NCBI RefSeq assembly: GCF_001625195.1
Contig: NC_054389.1
Span: 10,412,520 to 10,476,519 of the forward strand
Reading direction: 5' to 3'
DNA from: Drechmeria coniospora
Lineage: Eukaryota > Ascomycota > Sordariomycetes > Hypocreales > Ophiocordycipitaceae
Length of the DNA stretch: 64,000 nt
The translations under genes and the position numbers were made by a program. This document shows, one piece after another, positions 11,701 through 22,800 of the stretch; the first letter of the stretch is position 1; each line of letters begins with the position of its first letter. The notes beneath the pieces were generated by a model. The model saw nothing but the letters and a program-made list of their open reading frames with translations. It was not told the origin of the DNA and did not search any database.

Positions 11701-13581
11701 CTGCAACTCAGCGAGGTCTATGAGTACGGCCTCTCTCTCGGCCCTGGTTCCGCCGCGGCCGCGGGTGCGCCCCATCTTGCCGCTTACAAGCTGCAGCATG
11801 CCGTCACCCTTGCCGAATTCGGGTATCGAGACAAGGCGTTGCAGTACTGCGATGCTATCACCTCCGCCATCGCTTCCCAGACGCGGCGATCGCCGTACCA
11901 CCACATCGTCCTCGAAGCAGCTGTTGAAGACTTCACGACCAGGCTCAAGCAAGCTCCCAAGGAGATTTCTTCCTCGTGGATGTCGAAACCAAGCATGAAC
12001 AAAGTCTCGGACAGCGTTTGGAACCGGTTTAACAAATTTGTGGCCGGAGACGAGGGCGAAAATGGCGGCAACGGTCTCGCCGGAGACGCGAGCGGGCCGT
12101 TCGCCAGAGTCACTTCGTCGCCAAATCTGAGCCGCTCGCCATCAACGTCGAACTTTGAGATGTTTGGGGCAGCAACGTCAGGTTATGCTGCAAGCGCGGC
12201 TCCTCCTCTGAGTTCTGCAGCAGCATCCAAGTATGCCCCCGTTGCTACTCCCGCTTCCGGCTCGGCAAACCCCTACGCTTCGTCTGCCGCTCAACAACTG
12301 CCTACCCGGACCTCCGCCGGACGGCAGTCGAATGAGTACGCTCCCAACCCATACGAACCTGGCTACCCCGGCACCAGCCCTTCCCTACCACACAGCAACA
12401 GCTATGCGCCCACGGGGCATGCAGCACAGCGCTCCAGCCACGTTCTTGCCCGGTCCGAATCGACGCCGCTTATGCGCAGCCCGCCGACGGATTTCGCCAA
12501 GCCACCCCCGGCAGGCCACCGGCCTTCTGGGCTCCAAGAGTCACCGAGCATTTACGCCCAGCTTGGACAAGCGCAAGACAACGCGAACACGTCAATGTAC
12601 GGGTATCAGCCCTCTGCATTCGAGAGCAAACCCCTCGCTATTGTCTCCCCCGTCGAAGAGGACTCTGGACAGCCGGAGGAGCCTGAAAGTGGTGAATACA
12701 AGCCACCATCATCCCAAACATACGGTTACGAGCCACCATCATCCCAGACCTACGGTTACGAGCCTCCATCATACCAGCCTGACTTGGAGTCTGAAGGCGA
12801 GGACGACGACGAGGCGCCAAAGCCGAAGAAAAAGAGCTTCATGGATGACGACGAGGATGATATCCCTGCCTTGAAAGAACAAGGGAAGTCAAAGTCCGAC
12901 AAGGATAAGGAGAACGAAGAGATGTTCCGGAAAGCGGCCGAAGAAGATGGTACGTATTGTTCATCGCCCGTACGAACACGGCTCATGGGACTGACACTTG
13001 GAACAGCCAAGCGAGCTGCTGCGCAACAAGCAAACAAAAAGGGATGGGGCTTCTCTAGCTGGTTCGGAGCCAAGAAGGAGAATGCCAACATTGGGGAGGC
13101 TCCATCAAACAAGCCGATCCGTGCCAAGCTGGGCGAAACGAGCAGTTTCGTATACGATCCCGATCTCAAGCGCTGGATCAACAAGAAGCCCGGCGCGGAG
13201 AATACGGAAGCCAAGAAGAGCACACCGCCGCCGCCAAAGGCCAAATCTCGGTCCGCCAGCGGCACCCCGGCGCCGGATTCCTCCATGCCTCCTCCACCAG
13301 CAAGCGGGCGTATGAGCGTGCCTCCTCCCACTGGACCTCCACGACTGACTCATACTCCTGCGCCCGAATCATCTCAGGAGAGTCTTGGCCCCCCCCCGCT
13401 GAGTCGGTCGGTATCGACTCCGGGTCTCCTTGCTGCGGGACCCACACCTCCTAGCAGACCGGCTACAAGCATGAGCAACGCCAGCAGCATCGACGATCTG
13501 CTGGGCCCCCCCGGCGCGCGGAAGCCGGGACAGAAAAAGCCACGAAAGAGTGGCCGGTATGTCGATGTGATGGCGAAATGA
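5785..13581 (+). CDS. sec16: COPII coat assembly protein Sec16
   Basis: Sec16 scaffolds COPII vesicle formation at ER exit sites. The start sits in a strong ACCATGG context. An acidic N-terminal region with recurring DAWL/AWF motifs is interrupted by a degenerate octapeptide repeat (residues about 296-672). A long proline/serine-rich linker follows. The central conserved domain begins near residue 1600 with the WKGAPLFAWG stretch and continues as the helical ACE1-like region near 1780-2090. The C-terminus contains a tract of repeated S-Q-T-Y-G-Y-E-P-P units and the conserved KKGWGFSSWFG motif. A 57-base intron is predicted at 12950-13006 (donor GTACGT, acceptor AACAG); its length is a multiple of three, so the frame stays open if it is retained. 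Splicing restores the family-like A-A-E-E-D-A-K-R. The predicted product is 2579 residues, longer than I expect for fungal Sec16, mainly because of the repeat. Confidence 0.93.
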   Translation: MDGEGSKSGWHPAFMPNTATARAPSFDGNDSTSLKSSTESTTHMHQPASQCAEKEDAVEPDDGAAEAWLSNHGDDDDSHAWLPEVADPLPDVGPPAMASEKPNSERNAELIPGKAIPTLAEGVNDDSSIEAPTVSTTMPNDNNPSQPLELRDIDSKHGESADPCSANHVDDDADAWLAIEDANTHEDVAPQAHQEPASNEDGDAWLSKENDDDVDDELLAPEEEPASQTIEGPTAVDHNEDDKKAWFEDEDEQAGTGPLVSEGQAPQTTQSLVRDGDIGASHANDKVELAESLLASDTIAAQATKARPAQETEARAVQVTEVRPAQAIEAGPAQEKAAKLVHETEAPPTQAIEALTDQATEAPTDQATEAPTDQAAEERPAKVAEARPATEAPLAQVTESRPAKATEARPATEAQPVQTVDARPAQAAEATPAQATEARPAQGIEVQPSQAVEATPTQAAEAPTAQPIETPTARAMEAPIDQGTEARQVRAKEPRPVQAIEAPATQPIEAPTTQAIEATPTRASEARPSQATEARPVQAIEAPIAQATEARSAKPTEETPAQPTEETSAQPTKETPAQPTKETPAQPTEETSAQPTKETPAQPAEARSAQATEARPSQATKAIPVQVIEARPVQAIETPSVQAIEARPAQTTEARPAQATGATPAQTINASTVRVTEALSSDEVGAGDDHVDNAIPTSEEHAPRTVEAPIQNGDDAWFSRDENEHFDAGWLASKDQAPLTDENSNQDAWLKKEHDHAVGEPKLPGGPDTHETEKPEMPLQAGGEDGNQPTADVLIASGSTTGGPTTSAQHSSSMSFARTVSHEISFADDDDAEWNLQRTQVDPSSRVPPSDQTRPNPVASPPVANLGERKEQPPMPTKTLEILDETKRKAEHGTDRNMTSGTQQVEPEVTPALVGLGLDTCQSLSREMQYSQAQVSEVRDEEGLHLIPRSDIAETAGQSNRVSSLDASFTKDDNDDDFFSQIQTPGTHADISVNPPLEQTSTLPPSSSFSKPPLEEKAGNFEAPRIADTGLAVADAAGSQTNNEPPTEDIATKWEEAFAGDGDDDDFLVDDAAAEPKEFDPSAFLGSDDEGLLEDDTDAMPQPVPVVSPRQPVDPKRYVPASPSPQVASTFITPAALAAQSPYQQPALPPFSPPTQYSQPAAPQPEPAKAQSFADKSKGGYSSPYDLPTELMPNLVRPRKRSSLSQQSQGQTPPPPISAATFPVGRSPSAGPPPAAVRPAGQPSLNQKSSAPALRGHSSFFEDLPMAAKPRPASRQSNPAQLPSQYVPTAQQPPSLPPPRDFAPPPPPASLPSQPPAAVPVANLVAPERASPYAALQSSMVPLPPPPAQASRYSPALASPQHAPPTSASRYSPAPPSSRSGSLYSPNTITPHLPRTSSPLAHIEPGGDKPHGATHPPNGEMQRRSSASFEPRLTRVPSLPPTREVDEEEERDDESLTRRSFGTTHPTAPLNIPPKFRPLSPLAAQQSPPLPSNNFAQSALSPPKRAISYYAPQIPPATQPGFVPPARASTQSPSTMHSSRQYRPTEAGPRPSSAHSSAHSSAAPVPPRMPQQYYAPAARPRGQSLTMDMVPPTDGREQDPLERWKGAPLFAWGVGGTVVTTFPKSIPRYAMNHSTPTMVRAPGEVKLHHIKDIEPLQDRLAKFPGPLRGKSKKKEALTWLATAIDAQEKDVPDISFHPQLSLEAKRGIERLLLWKLLRIFVEFDGTLEGSAAVEKAVRDVLQPGTVTTPAADPDAMFPNAAGFAAQAGPTPAMQADGIDAGVMEGIRHSLLKGNGEAAVWSAVDKRLWGHAMLISHTISPELYKRVAQEFVRKEVNYPGCSNESIGAFYKVLSGNYDDCVDELVPVHARAGLQLVSKESTSGPATDAIGGLDKWRETLTLILSNRSPDDVRGLNALGKLLSSYGRAEASQICFMFSRNLSVFGGLEDPNVDFVLLGSDHRTQADQFSKETEALQLSEVYEYGLSLGPGSAAAAGAPHLAAYKLQHAVTLAEFGYRDKALQYCDAITSAIASQTRRSPYHHIVLEAAVEDFTTRLKQAPKEISSSWMSKPSMNKVSDSVWNRFNKFVAGDEGENGGNGLAGDASGPFARVTSSPNLSRSPSTSNFEMFGAATSGYAASAAPPLSSAAASKYAPVATPASGSANPYASSAAQQLPTRTSAGRQSNEYAPNPYEPGYPGTSPSLPHSNSYAPTGHAAQRSSHVLARSESTPLMRSPPTDFAKPPPAGHRPSGLQESPSIYAQLGQAQDNANTSMYGYQPSAFESKPLAIVSPVEEDSGQPEEPESGEYKPPSSQTYGYEPPSSQTYGYEPPSYQPDLESEGEDDDEAPKPKKKSFMDDDEDDIPALKEQGKSKSDKDKENEEMFRKAAEEDGTYCSSPVRTRLMGLTLGTAKRAAAQQANKKGWGFSSWFGAKKENANIGEAPSNKPIRAKLGETSSFVYDPDLKRWINKKPGAENTEAKKSTPPPPKAKSRSASGTPAPDSSMPPPPASGRMSVPPPTGPPRLTHTPAPESSQESLGPPPLSRSVSTPGLLAAGPTPPSRPATSMSNASSIDDLLGPPGARKPGQKKPRKSGRYVDVMAK
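6672..7800 (+). repeat. Degenerate 24-bp coding repeat (octapeptide) inside sec16
   Basis: About 1.1 kb of near-continuous 24-base units encodes variants of A-T-E-A-R-P-A-Q. The cleanest block is 7440-7600, where units alternate between Q-P-T-E-E-T-P-A and Q-P-T-K-E-T-P-A with few changes. The frame is kept throughout, and the changes are mainly substitutions plus a few shortened units. Long antisense and alternate-frame ORFs here are a by-product of the repeat. Confidence 0.9.
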
Positions 13582-13998
13582 GGATGGGAAAGATGACACC
13601 AACATGGTGAGACTCGCTCGCCAATGGGCTGATACACGGGATTCTTGATGCTTTGTATTCTTCATTGGCATGCGTGTACGAGGTTTCTATGACGCCGCCG
13701 GTGAACGGTTGTACGATAGAAATTAGAATTATGCAGCAGAAAAACGAGTAATCATCGAGTCGCTGGGGATAAGCCAGTGAACGAAGGCTGAGAATCAGGT
13801 TCAATAAACTTAATTCCACCTCGCCAGTAGGTGGTACATGACAATACATGGGGGGACACGAAACAAACCACCAACGCCTTCCATGCAATGCCGGTTCCCA
13901 TATGCTCGCTGCCTTTTACTTACCCCTTTCCCAGTGTAGCGCAACGCCATCACAGATGTCCCCGATTTCAATGACAAAAACGCCGTGATAATTCAACA
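13582..13998. other. Convergent 3' spacer, sec16 / hus1
   Basis: The two genes end towards each other. An AATAAA-like polyadenylation signal stands at 13803-13808 on the plus strand, about 220 bases after the sec16 stop. Nothing else is visible. Confidence 0.4.
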
Positions 13999-15297
13999 TC
14001 AAACGCTGTAGGATTGGACGTAGTACTGGGGCTAGTTAGATACAAGATCTCTTGCGACAGAGATGAACTTACGGTGACGACAGAGTCCTCCGTCGAGGAA
14101 TCATCGTAATGTGGCACGTAGACGTATAATATCAGGGCATGGTCGTCTGCGAAGCAGGCAATGACTCTGCCTTCGAGCCTCCCCACACTGAGCACCCTGC
14201 TCCAGTCTTTTCCGTCGACGCGTACTGTGGCCCAACGGCCCGGACCGGCGTCGCGGAACTTGGTGCTAGGGTGCTGCTCGAGCGGCCTATCGAGCTGGGC
14301 GGGATCAAGCTCCGGGTTCTCCAAGTCGGACCAGACGCTGGCGATGTCGATGGTGTCGGTGGTGATGCGAAGACGTAAACTGCCGTGCATGTTGGCGCTG
14401 ATCTCCAGCTTCGGTGACCTGTTGGCAGCACCAGACGCAAGGGCGAGCTTCGTGAAGCGGTCCGATATGGCTTTCAGTTGCAGCAGCGGCGGCAGCTGAA
14501 TGTGGACGTCCGGTTCTCGCACCTTGGGCTGCATGATCATCTCGACCGTCTCTGGGTGGAGGACCCGGACGGGAATGTCCTGGGTGATGATCTTCTCATG
14601 CTCCCTCCGCAGCGACGTTTCGAGATGCTCGGGCTGGAAGAAGCCGTCGTCGTCGTCGTCGTCAGCGAAGGGGTCATCACTGGCGGTGACGGCGGGGGCG
14701 GCAGCGGCGGGGGCGGACTTGGCTGCCGCATTCGACGTCGTGGTGGTGATGGTCATGGAGAGGATGGGCAGGCCATCCTTCTTCGTAAGACGCAGCGTCG
14801 CAGAGATGCTGTTGAGGGCGGATCGGAGGGCTCGCTGGAGGGGTTGGAGGGGGAGCTCGAGGTTGATGGTGTTGGATGCTTCGGCGGACTGGATGATGTG
14901 ACCGTCGAAGATGAGGTCCATGGCGATGGAGCTGCAAGGGCGCGCGTCACCATGGGTGCAGCCCGGGGCCAGCAGCACGGGCAAACTTACGCCCAGACTT
15001 GGGACCCCATGTCGGGGATGACGGTGAAGCGGGCCGTGTCATCGCTGAGGCGAACCCACGCAATCTTTTCCAAGCTCGCGAGCGCCGCGGTGAGTTCTCG
15101 GGGCACGGTTAGCTCTCGGTTTGATGGAGCGAACGGATAGATGTTTGGATGTATGGATGGTGCTAGAAGCAGCGACCATGTGACGTGTAGCTGGGAACTC
15201 GAGACATGCAGGTGAAAAGATGGGGGTAGAAGCTGGAATATCGGAAGTGCATACTTGCAAACGTGCGAATATTTTTCAATTCGGTGCGGAACCGCAT
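13999..15297 (-). CDS. hus1: Checkpoint clamp subunit Hus1
   Basis: Hus1 is part of the nuclear 9-1-1 (Rad9-Rad1-Hus1) PCNA-like clamp loaded at damaged DNA. Four exons are predicted: 15297-15255, 15096-14991, 14931-14073 and 14025-13999. The introns are 158, 59 and 47 bases with GTATGC, GTAAGT and GTAAGT donors. The joined frame gives 344 residues, beginning with the family-typical MRFRTELKNI and ending YYVQSYSV. Recognisable pieces include K-L-T-A-A-L-A-S-L-E-K-I-A-W, F-T-V-I-P-D and the N-L-E-L-P-L-Q-P-L strand. An Ala/Asp-rich insert near residues 115-135 is probably a disordered loop. The unspliced third exon alone has an in-frame internal ATG and could be mistaken for the whole gene. 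The last exon carries only eight codons plus the stop. Confidence 0.88.
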
Positions 15298-16482
15298 GGC
15301 GAAAGCGCATTTGGCTGGGTGGCGATGAAGGCGAGATTGAGTGGAAGTGTGAAAGTGGGCGCTGACGAACAGGCGGCGAAGGTGCAGCTGGTTGGGGATG
15401 TGACGTTTGGCCGAGAGCGTGGTTGTACAAGTGGTAGCTCCCTAATACAAGTACTCTCAATACTATGGATACCACAAAAAGATACCGCATCCAACCGCCC
15501 CCTTCTATGTGGGTACATGACAATGGCCATATCCCATGACCAACGTCACAGCATCACGGTGTGATGGACGAGTTGTCACGGCTGCTGGGGTTCAGACCGG
15601 ACTGTACCGTTACCATGATGGCGTTTGGATTACATAGCTTCCATTCTCTTCCATTCTCAGCCATTCTCAGCAGCCCCCTCCCAAAATGATTCCAAATTCG
15701 GCAAAGGAAATGCAGACGAAATGCAGAGGAGAAAGCCGCTCGTCGTCGTCGATGAATGTGAATGACCAGACCCCCAAACTAGCACGAGCAAGAGAGAAGA
15801 GTGGCGGAAGGTGAATAGGCCAGCTGCCTGCCACTGAAACTGCCGAATATCCTTGTGGATGGCGATGTGACGAGAGGGTGCTGGTGCAGGTCGGGGCTCT
15901 TCATGCGCTGGACTCTGCAACCCACTGATGTGCTACGCCGGTCGAAGCTGGGGGTAGAAGCATATATCGCGGCGGGAAGAGAGGGGGCTCGACTTATATC
16001 AGGCATCGTGGTTTGATAACCAAGTGGTGGCGCACCGTCATTGAGGAGGCTGGGCCCGAGTCGCCGGCCCCATCCGAGTAGAGGAGGCGAAGGTAGGTTG
16101 TGCAAGGTGTTTGGTCTAGGATCCAACAACGATTTCGAACCAGCGATGGTGGAGGTGTTTCTTCGAGAGCTTCTTGGTATGCATATGCACGCAGATGAAT
16201 ACGTAAGAGTTAGCGTGTGGGATGGAGGGAAATCCAACGCGAGACGGATGCAGAGGATGGGGGAAACGACGGCGATGAAGCCGCGGTATGCTTGCACGCC
16301 AGATGTATTGAATGAGAGGGGATGGCTTTGCTGGAATTTGTGATTCTCCTTCATCATGGCTATGGCCGGCGACGCCCGTCATGGTCATCATCACCTTCGT
16401 CGCTATCGTCCATGAAGCCTGCCTCTAGTCTGCTCGTCCGTCAGTCAGGCAGGCAAGTACCAGCGGGGAAGTGTCCCAAGAC
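15298..16482. other. Intergenic, hus1 5' side
   Basis: This 1.2 kb lies between the 5' end of hus1 and the 3' end of the small membrane-protein gene. Several minus-strand frames of 80-190 codons cross it, but none resembles a known family or joins a neighbour through a good splice. I see no RNA gene or repeat. Confidence 0.4.
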
Positions 16483-17018
16483 CTACTCTCGACCTAGCCG
16501 CGTCGATAGATCGGGCCGGATGGATGACACACGCCAATCTATGGCCCGCCACGTCTCCTCATCGACATCTTCCAACTCCTCGCCGTCCTCGTCACCGGTT
16601 TCGCCGTCGGTCGGAGAAGCGGAGCCGAGGACGGAGCTTCCGGGGACGACGCCGGCGGGAAAGCGACCGCTGAGGAAGGTGGAGAGTGGCGTGAATGTGG
16701 TGAAGCGGCCCATGATGCGATGGCGCAGGGACGTCGTATGGTTGGAGATGGTGTCGAGGGGCAGGTACTGACTGTAACGGCTGCGGTAGCGGCGCCAGAA
16801 GGGGACCAGGACAAATGTCAGGGCGAGGAAGACGACGAGGGAGATGATGGCGGGCACGAAGAGCGTCTGGAAGCAGCCTTGTTAGAATGACGGGTGGCAT
16901 TCACGCCTAGTATCGGCCATGGAGACACGTAGATGGAGAGGCGACGGGCGGTGGTGGATCGCGGAACGAGGGGGAGGGGGGATGATACCTTGATGAAGGT
17001 CAGGTAGCTGGAGGCCAT
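16483..17018 (-). CDS. Small single-pass membrane protein, function unknown
   Basis: Two exons (17018-16989 and 16866-16483), joined over a 122-base intron with GTATCA donor and CCAG acceptor, give 137 residues starting MASSYLTFIK. One strong hydrophobic segment (residues about 13-32) is followed by a basic stretch containing W-R-R-Y-R-S-R-Y-S-Q-Y-L-P-L. This suggests an N-terminal anchor with the remainder on the cytosolic side. The tail is acidic (D-E-D-G-E-E-L-E-D-V-D-E-E). I recognise the first half as a type of conserved ascomycete hypothetical protein but cannot assign a function. The alternative is to start at the second-exon methionine (16857), which would lose the ten leading residues. 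Confidence 0.68.
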
Positions 17019-19897
17019 GATGGATGATGGATGGCCACGGCCAGCCCCTCGAAGCTGGGTATTTCTTGGACACCAGCCTTTGACGAGGGAGTCCGGGAAA
17101 GGGGAGCAGGACGGCAGCCGCCGACAACTCTGGGCAGAGGTTGAGGGCTGGAAAAGGCTGGTGGTGCCAAGCTGGTGATGGTGCCAAGATGGTGTTGAGG
17201 GTGGTGCCAAGGCGCGGCCCTCTGCCAAGGTGTTTGTACATGTAAGTACTCTGTACTTACTTATACTAGGTACCTAGTACTACTCTACGTTCAAGGCGTT
17301 GGTGCCCGTATCGGTGCCTTGATGTACTTGTGCAATACCTGTCCTGAGTACGGAGTAATACATGCTGTACTTGACAGTATACCGCGCCCCGTGGCAGTAA
17401 TTACTAGTAACCGTCAGCGCACTAGAGCTACCTGCCAGAAGGTGTAATACTACTACTAGGTACTAACCTAGTACCTAGGTGTAGGTTAGTACGTGTACAC
17501 CGTTCACCGTGCACCGTATCAACATGTAAGCACACCCACCAGGTACTAGGTACTTTCAGGTGACCGCCAGTCCAGCGCCCTGACGCCCTGACGCCCAACA
17601 GGCCCAGGACTCAACATTCACCCGTGCTTGTTGCAGGCCTGCGTTTCATCGGCGCCTTCTAACGGTGGGAGCGTCGATGGCTCGAATGCCAGAAGTCAGA
17701 AGAGCCATTCGCGGAGGAGACTGTGCTGAATCCTTCTTGCATTCATAGTTGTACGTACAGTAGGCTCAGCTTGTGTTGCGCTGACGCGAGACGTGGGATC
17801 CGAGAGTGGACAACGCATTGCTCATGGCTTTCATGGGTTCAGGAGTACTTCAATCTTGAAGGGCGATTCTACTTTACTTATTGTAGTAGCATGTACAGGT
17901 AGTGTACGAATGACCCAATGGCGCTTCTTCTTTCCATGTATAATGCTGCTCGCCAATCACGATCGATGAAGTTGTGTGGTGTGGTGGTTGTGTTGGTGGT
18001 GGTGTGGTGGTGTGGTGGTGATTGCTTATCGCTTATGTCGGCAGTGGGGTTTGATCGTCGTCGCGTCGAATGAACATCGCACAGCCGATTGACTCTGCGT
18101 TTCGGGAGCTCCACGGGCACGGGCTCGATATTGGATTGGCATTGGCATAGCTGCTCGTCTCGTTGATGAATTCCTTGTTGACCGGTACTACTAAAACATG
18201 GTACATTAGAACACTTGCGTCTTTACAATGTACATGTATGAGTCCTCATGTTCTGTATGTGTACTGTACACCTACAGTACCTGTATATGTACTGTATACT
18301 AGGTACGGAGTATGTGTAGGCACCTTCACAAGTACAGTACTTACTCCGCAAATTGCTACTCCGCAAATTGCTACTGACACGTACAGCAGAGTACAGAACT
18401 TAAGTACTAATTACACTTAGAAATTACTACATTACGCAGCCTACCACCGCCACGCTGCCGGAAATTACATTGTGTGATAAGACCGTACTTATGGCCATGT
18501 GGAGTTGAAGCCATGAGCTATGAAAGAGTACATTACTAGGTGCCTGGTGGTTTGGTGGTGTGGCCTGATTGTGAGGATGTGACGGAGAACCAGCCGGTAT
18601 TACAATGAATATTCTGCGAGCATAATGCTGTATTTGCCTTTTGAGGATACGTACCTGCGGAGTCTTGTAGGTGTAGGCACCTTTACCTAGTAGTGGCTGT
18701 ACTTGTAGCTCACTGGCTGCAACTCCTATTCTGCAGGGTGCGGTAGGCCTTCATTAGTGCTACCTTGCTGTAATCACTATCAGCACCGGGTTGTCAGTAG
18801 TTTCTACCAAGATATACTTGCATTATTAGGATCTTAATGCCTAGGTACTAGGTACCTATTAGGTAGGCACATCATACAGTACTGTACAGTACTGCACATG
18901 AACTTGGTATTGGTACGGCTTGTCTGCCCCGTCGCGATAACAGTCCCAGGAACCCACCTACTTAGGTACTAGGCACTACAACTAGGCAGTACTTACCTAG
19001 TAGTTAGCTGCTGCATGTTCAGAGTAGGTGTAATACTCCGTGCAGCGCAGTAAGTCCATGGTTCATGGCGCCGCACACCCTTCTGCGCCGATCACAAAAG
19101 CAGGGGCGCTCGAGAGGGCGGTACTGGTACGGCCACTAAGAGGTCGCTTTGCTCTAGCCAAGAGGCGGACAGAAGGGCCCCCCTGTCACCGGCTCTTCAG
19201 GGGCATGGTACAACGCCTGGCACCTGGCACGGAACTCTCCGCATTCTTCTCTCAGTCGTTCCATCGATAATCAGTAAACAGCACCGCACAGTACAGCACA
19301 GCGCACAGCAGAGCACAGCGCACAGTGTTTACGCACGGCACCAACCACCAACCTCCAACAGCCAACCACCAATCGCCAACCGCCAACCGTCCATGCCGCA
19401 CGGTGCTTCATTGGACACGGGACACTCGCTTCACCCACGTCCGTCATCAAACTATCCGACCGCAACGACGACCGGCCGAAGACAGCAAGACAGCCTCCCT
19501 TGCAGCCTCGTAGCAGACGAAGCCGTGACCGGCCGCCGGCAGCTGTTTCGGCGCGTTTGTCACTTCAGCAGCAGGTGACGGTCTCGATCCCGATCCCGAT
19601 CTCGACCTGCCAGGAGCGTCGCCCAAGCCATTCGAACAGATATTCCCCACGCCCACTCCCATCCCCCCTCACCTTCCCGCCCACCCCCTTCCGAATCTTC
19701 GAAGCCGCCGTCGGCCAAGTCGGCGCGGCCAGGACCTGGTCGGTCAGCCGGACCACTGACCAGCGGTGTGTGTCCCTGTCGACCAGACCTTGATTGCCGG
19801 CCACGACCCCCATGATGCGACCGGCCTTGAGCCAGCACTCTATCCAACACTGCCCCTAGCTGTTCCGAACGCGTCCTCGGCGCCGTCCTTGTCGACC
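17019..19897. other. Intergenic, formin 5' region
   Basis: This is 2.9 kb without a supported gene. It holds many of the window's recurrent words, such as CCTAGGTACT near 17270 and 17470, TACGGAGTA near 17346 and 18304, and AGTACTGTACAGTACTG near 18875. There is a GTGGTGG-rich stretch (17980-18020) and two direct copies of a 15-base unit (TACTCCGCAAATTGC, about 18344-18373). A CACAGC-rich run lies at 19280-19325. The region 19560-19860 is probably the formin leader; a 44-codon in-frame extension begins at 19766 but lacks family similarity. Confidence 0.45.
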
Positions 19898-22800
19898 ATG
19901 TCATCCGCCGACAAGCCGAGGCAGTCGTCGTCGGCCGGACGATCCCTCTTCTCGAGGAATAAGAACAAAGATCGTCGAACCGTCGACGTCGACCACCTCG
20001 ATGCCGCCAGCACCATGAGCTCGCGCTCCTCGCGTCACAAGCGAGACTCGTCCGCCGCATCCATCGACCTACCTGCGACCCCGGACCCCGGGATCAACAT
20101 GATGGCAGGAGTGATGGCGTCCATTCCTTACGACAGCATCCCCGCAGGTTCGAGGTCGCCCATTTCCGTCGACTATCTGCCGAAGCCCGACCACATGCCC
20201 CCCCGTCGCGATCCGCTGCCGCATCAGCTAAGCAAAGGCGATTTCCATCAGTACCCTACCGTTGATACGTCCACCATGCACGCAGGATCCCATGCCTCCT
20301 TGCCATCGCGGTCCGTCCCGGGCGCCGGCCTCACCATGGCCTCGACGGGGCGTCATACCCAGTACCAACAATGGGGTCCGCCCCGTGGTAGCGTCTCGAG
20401 CACGACGAACGGCTCGCGTTACGATTCCTACACGCCCCCAAACGGCCGCGCCTCGGGGGACACCCTCAGCGTGTACACGGGCAACCCGTCTCATCGAGAC
20501 GTGGCCTCGGCGCGCTCGTCGCAGATGACCATAAGCTCACCATCGTCCCCGAGCCTGCACGGCCCTCCTCAATCCTACCGAGACTCGAGCCGCTTGACCA
20601 AGTTCTCTGGCGCCGGCGCCCCCCCCGGCTCCCACGATGGCTTCTACTTTCCCAAACCAGACGATGACAACGTCGTGGAGCAGATGTTCCTCCAGCTCAT
20701 GCAGAAGCGAGGCTGGCATAACCTCCCCGAGCAAGCGAGGCGCCAAATGATGGCCTACCCGCCCCAGAAGAAGTGGACTCTCCTGCACCAGGATCGCCTG
20801 ACGGAATGGCAAGGGGAGCAGAAGCGACGGCTCACGGCACGAGCGAACCAGTACGCCGCCCCCGACGTGACCACCTACTCGGACGAGGAGGGAACGCCCG
20901 AGTGGTACGTGAGGAGGGTCATGGAAGACAAGCTCGACTCCAAGGGCATGGGCAGCCTCGAGGTCAACCTCAGGACCCAGCAGATCGGCTGGGTGAAGCG
21001 CTTCGTCGAATGCCAGGGCCAGGTCGCCCTCGTCACCCTGCTCCTGAAGCTCAACCGGAAAACGGCCAGCGGGCCGGCCCAGGAAAACCCCAAGGCGGAG
21101 AGGAACCTGGACCGCGAGTACGACATCATCAAGTGCCTCAAGGCGCTCATGAATAACAAGTTTGGCGCCGACGACGCCCTCATGCAGTCCAAGGTCCTCC
21201 TGGCCCTCGCCACCTCCCTGATTTCCGCACGGCTCACGACGAGAAAGCTCGTCAGCGAAATCCTCACCTTCCTCTGCACCTGGGGCCGGAACGGCGAAGG
21301 CCACCTCAAGGTCATCCAAGCCCTGGACGATGTCAAGGCCCAGTCGGGCGAGAACGGCAGGTTCGACGCCTGGATGCGCCTCGTCGAGGTCACCGTCGAC
21401 GGTCGCGGCAAGATGGGCAGCCTCGTCGGCGCCAGCGAGGAGCTCCGCACCGGCGGCATCGGCATGGAGAACCTGCTCATGGAATACGCCGTCACGACGC
21501 TCATGCTCATCAACATGATCGTCGACTCTCCCGAGCGAGACCTGCAGCTCCGCGTCCACATCCGGGCTCAGTTCACCGCCTGCGGCATCAAGCGCGTTCT
21601 CACCAAGATGGAAGGCTTCCAGTACGACCTCCTCGACAAGCAGATCGAGCGCTACCGCACCAACGAAGCTATCGACTATGAGGATATGCTTGAGAGGGAA
21701 AGCAGCAGCGTCAAGGACAATGTCGAGAGCGACATGAAGGACCTGAATGACCCCGTCCAGATTGTCGATGCCATCCAGCAGCGGATCCACGGCAGCAGGG
21801 CGCAGGACTACTTCATTTCCGCCCTCCAGCACCTCATGCTCATCCGCGCCAACGACGGCGAAGAGCGGCTGCGCATGTTCCAGCTTGTCGATTCCATGCT
21901 CAGCTACGTCGCCATGGACCGTCGCCTGCCCAACATGGATCTCAAGCAGAGCCTGAACTTTACCGTCCAGAGCCTCCTCGACAAGCTGCATACCGATTCG
22001 GAAGCCCGGCAGGCGCAGGATGAGGCACTCGAGTCGCGCCAGATCGCCGAGGCCGCCATGGCTGAGCGCGACGAGGTGCGAGCCCGGCTCGAGCTCGGAG
22101 CGAACGGTCTGGTCGCCAAGATGCAGAAGCAGCTTGACGAGCAAGCCCGCTTCATCGATGCTCAGAAGCGTCAAGCGGACGGCCTCAAGACGGAACTCGA
22201 CAGCATCCAGACGGCGAGGGCCAAGGAAGCGCAGAGGAACGAGCTGGAAACGAGAGAGCTCTACCTCATGCTCCGAGATGCGCAGGACATTGCCGCATCC
22301 AACGCCGCCAAGGGCAGCAAGGGGACCGCCGAGCAGATGAAGGGCATCCTCGACCGGGACCAACTCATGGACCGCCTCCAGATGCAGCTCGAGCGGCAGA
22401 AGACTCAGTACAAGCTCGAGGGCAGAGTCTGGGGCGAGGCGACCGGGCCTTCAGATCGCCTGCGCGCGCTTCGGGAGGAGATGGAGGACGACATCCCCGG
22501 AACCCCCCCCGGCGGCGGCACCCCGCCTCGAGATTTCACCAATAGTATGCTTGGCAGCCTGAATCGTCCGTCGAGGATTATGCGAAAGCCGATCAACCCC
22601 CTGAAGGATCTCGACGACGAGGGCATCACGGAGGGGGGCGAAAACACGGAGCTCGAGGATGGCGTCATCTACGAGCGCCCGCGGATCGTGGAGATGAAGC
22701 GACCCGTCATCGATCCGAAGCAACAAGCCGGCTTGGTCAGCGAGATCGGCTCCAAGGTGAAGAAGTACGAGGGAGGCGCCTCGGAGGAGGGCGACGGCGT

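Noticed and set aside
19766..19897. 44-codon in-frame extension of the formin
   Set aside because: Not family-like and begins in probable leader sequence; the ATG at 19898 opens the Ser-rich N-terminus expected for SepA-type formins.
20537..22363. 608-codon minus-strand ORF
   Set aside because: Antisense shadow of the formin; no family resemblance.
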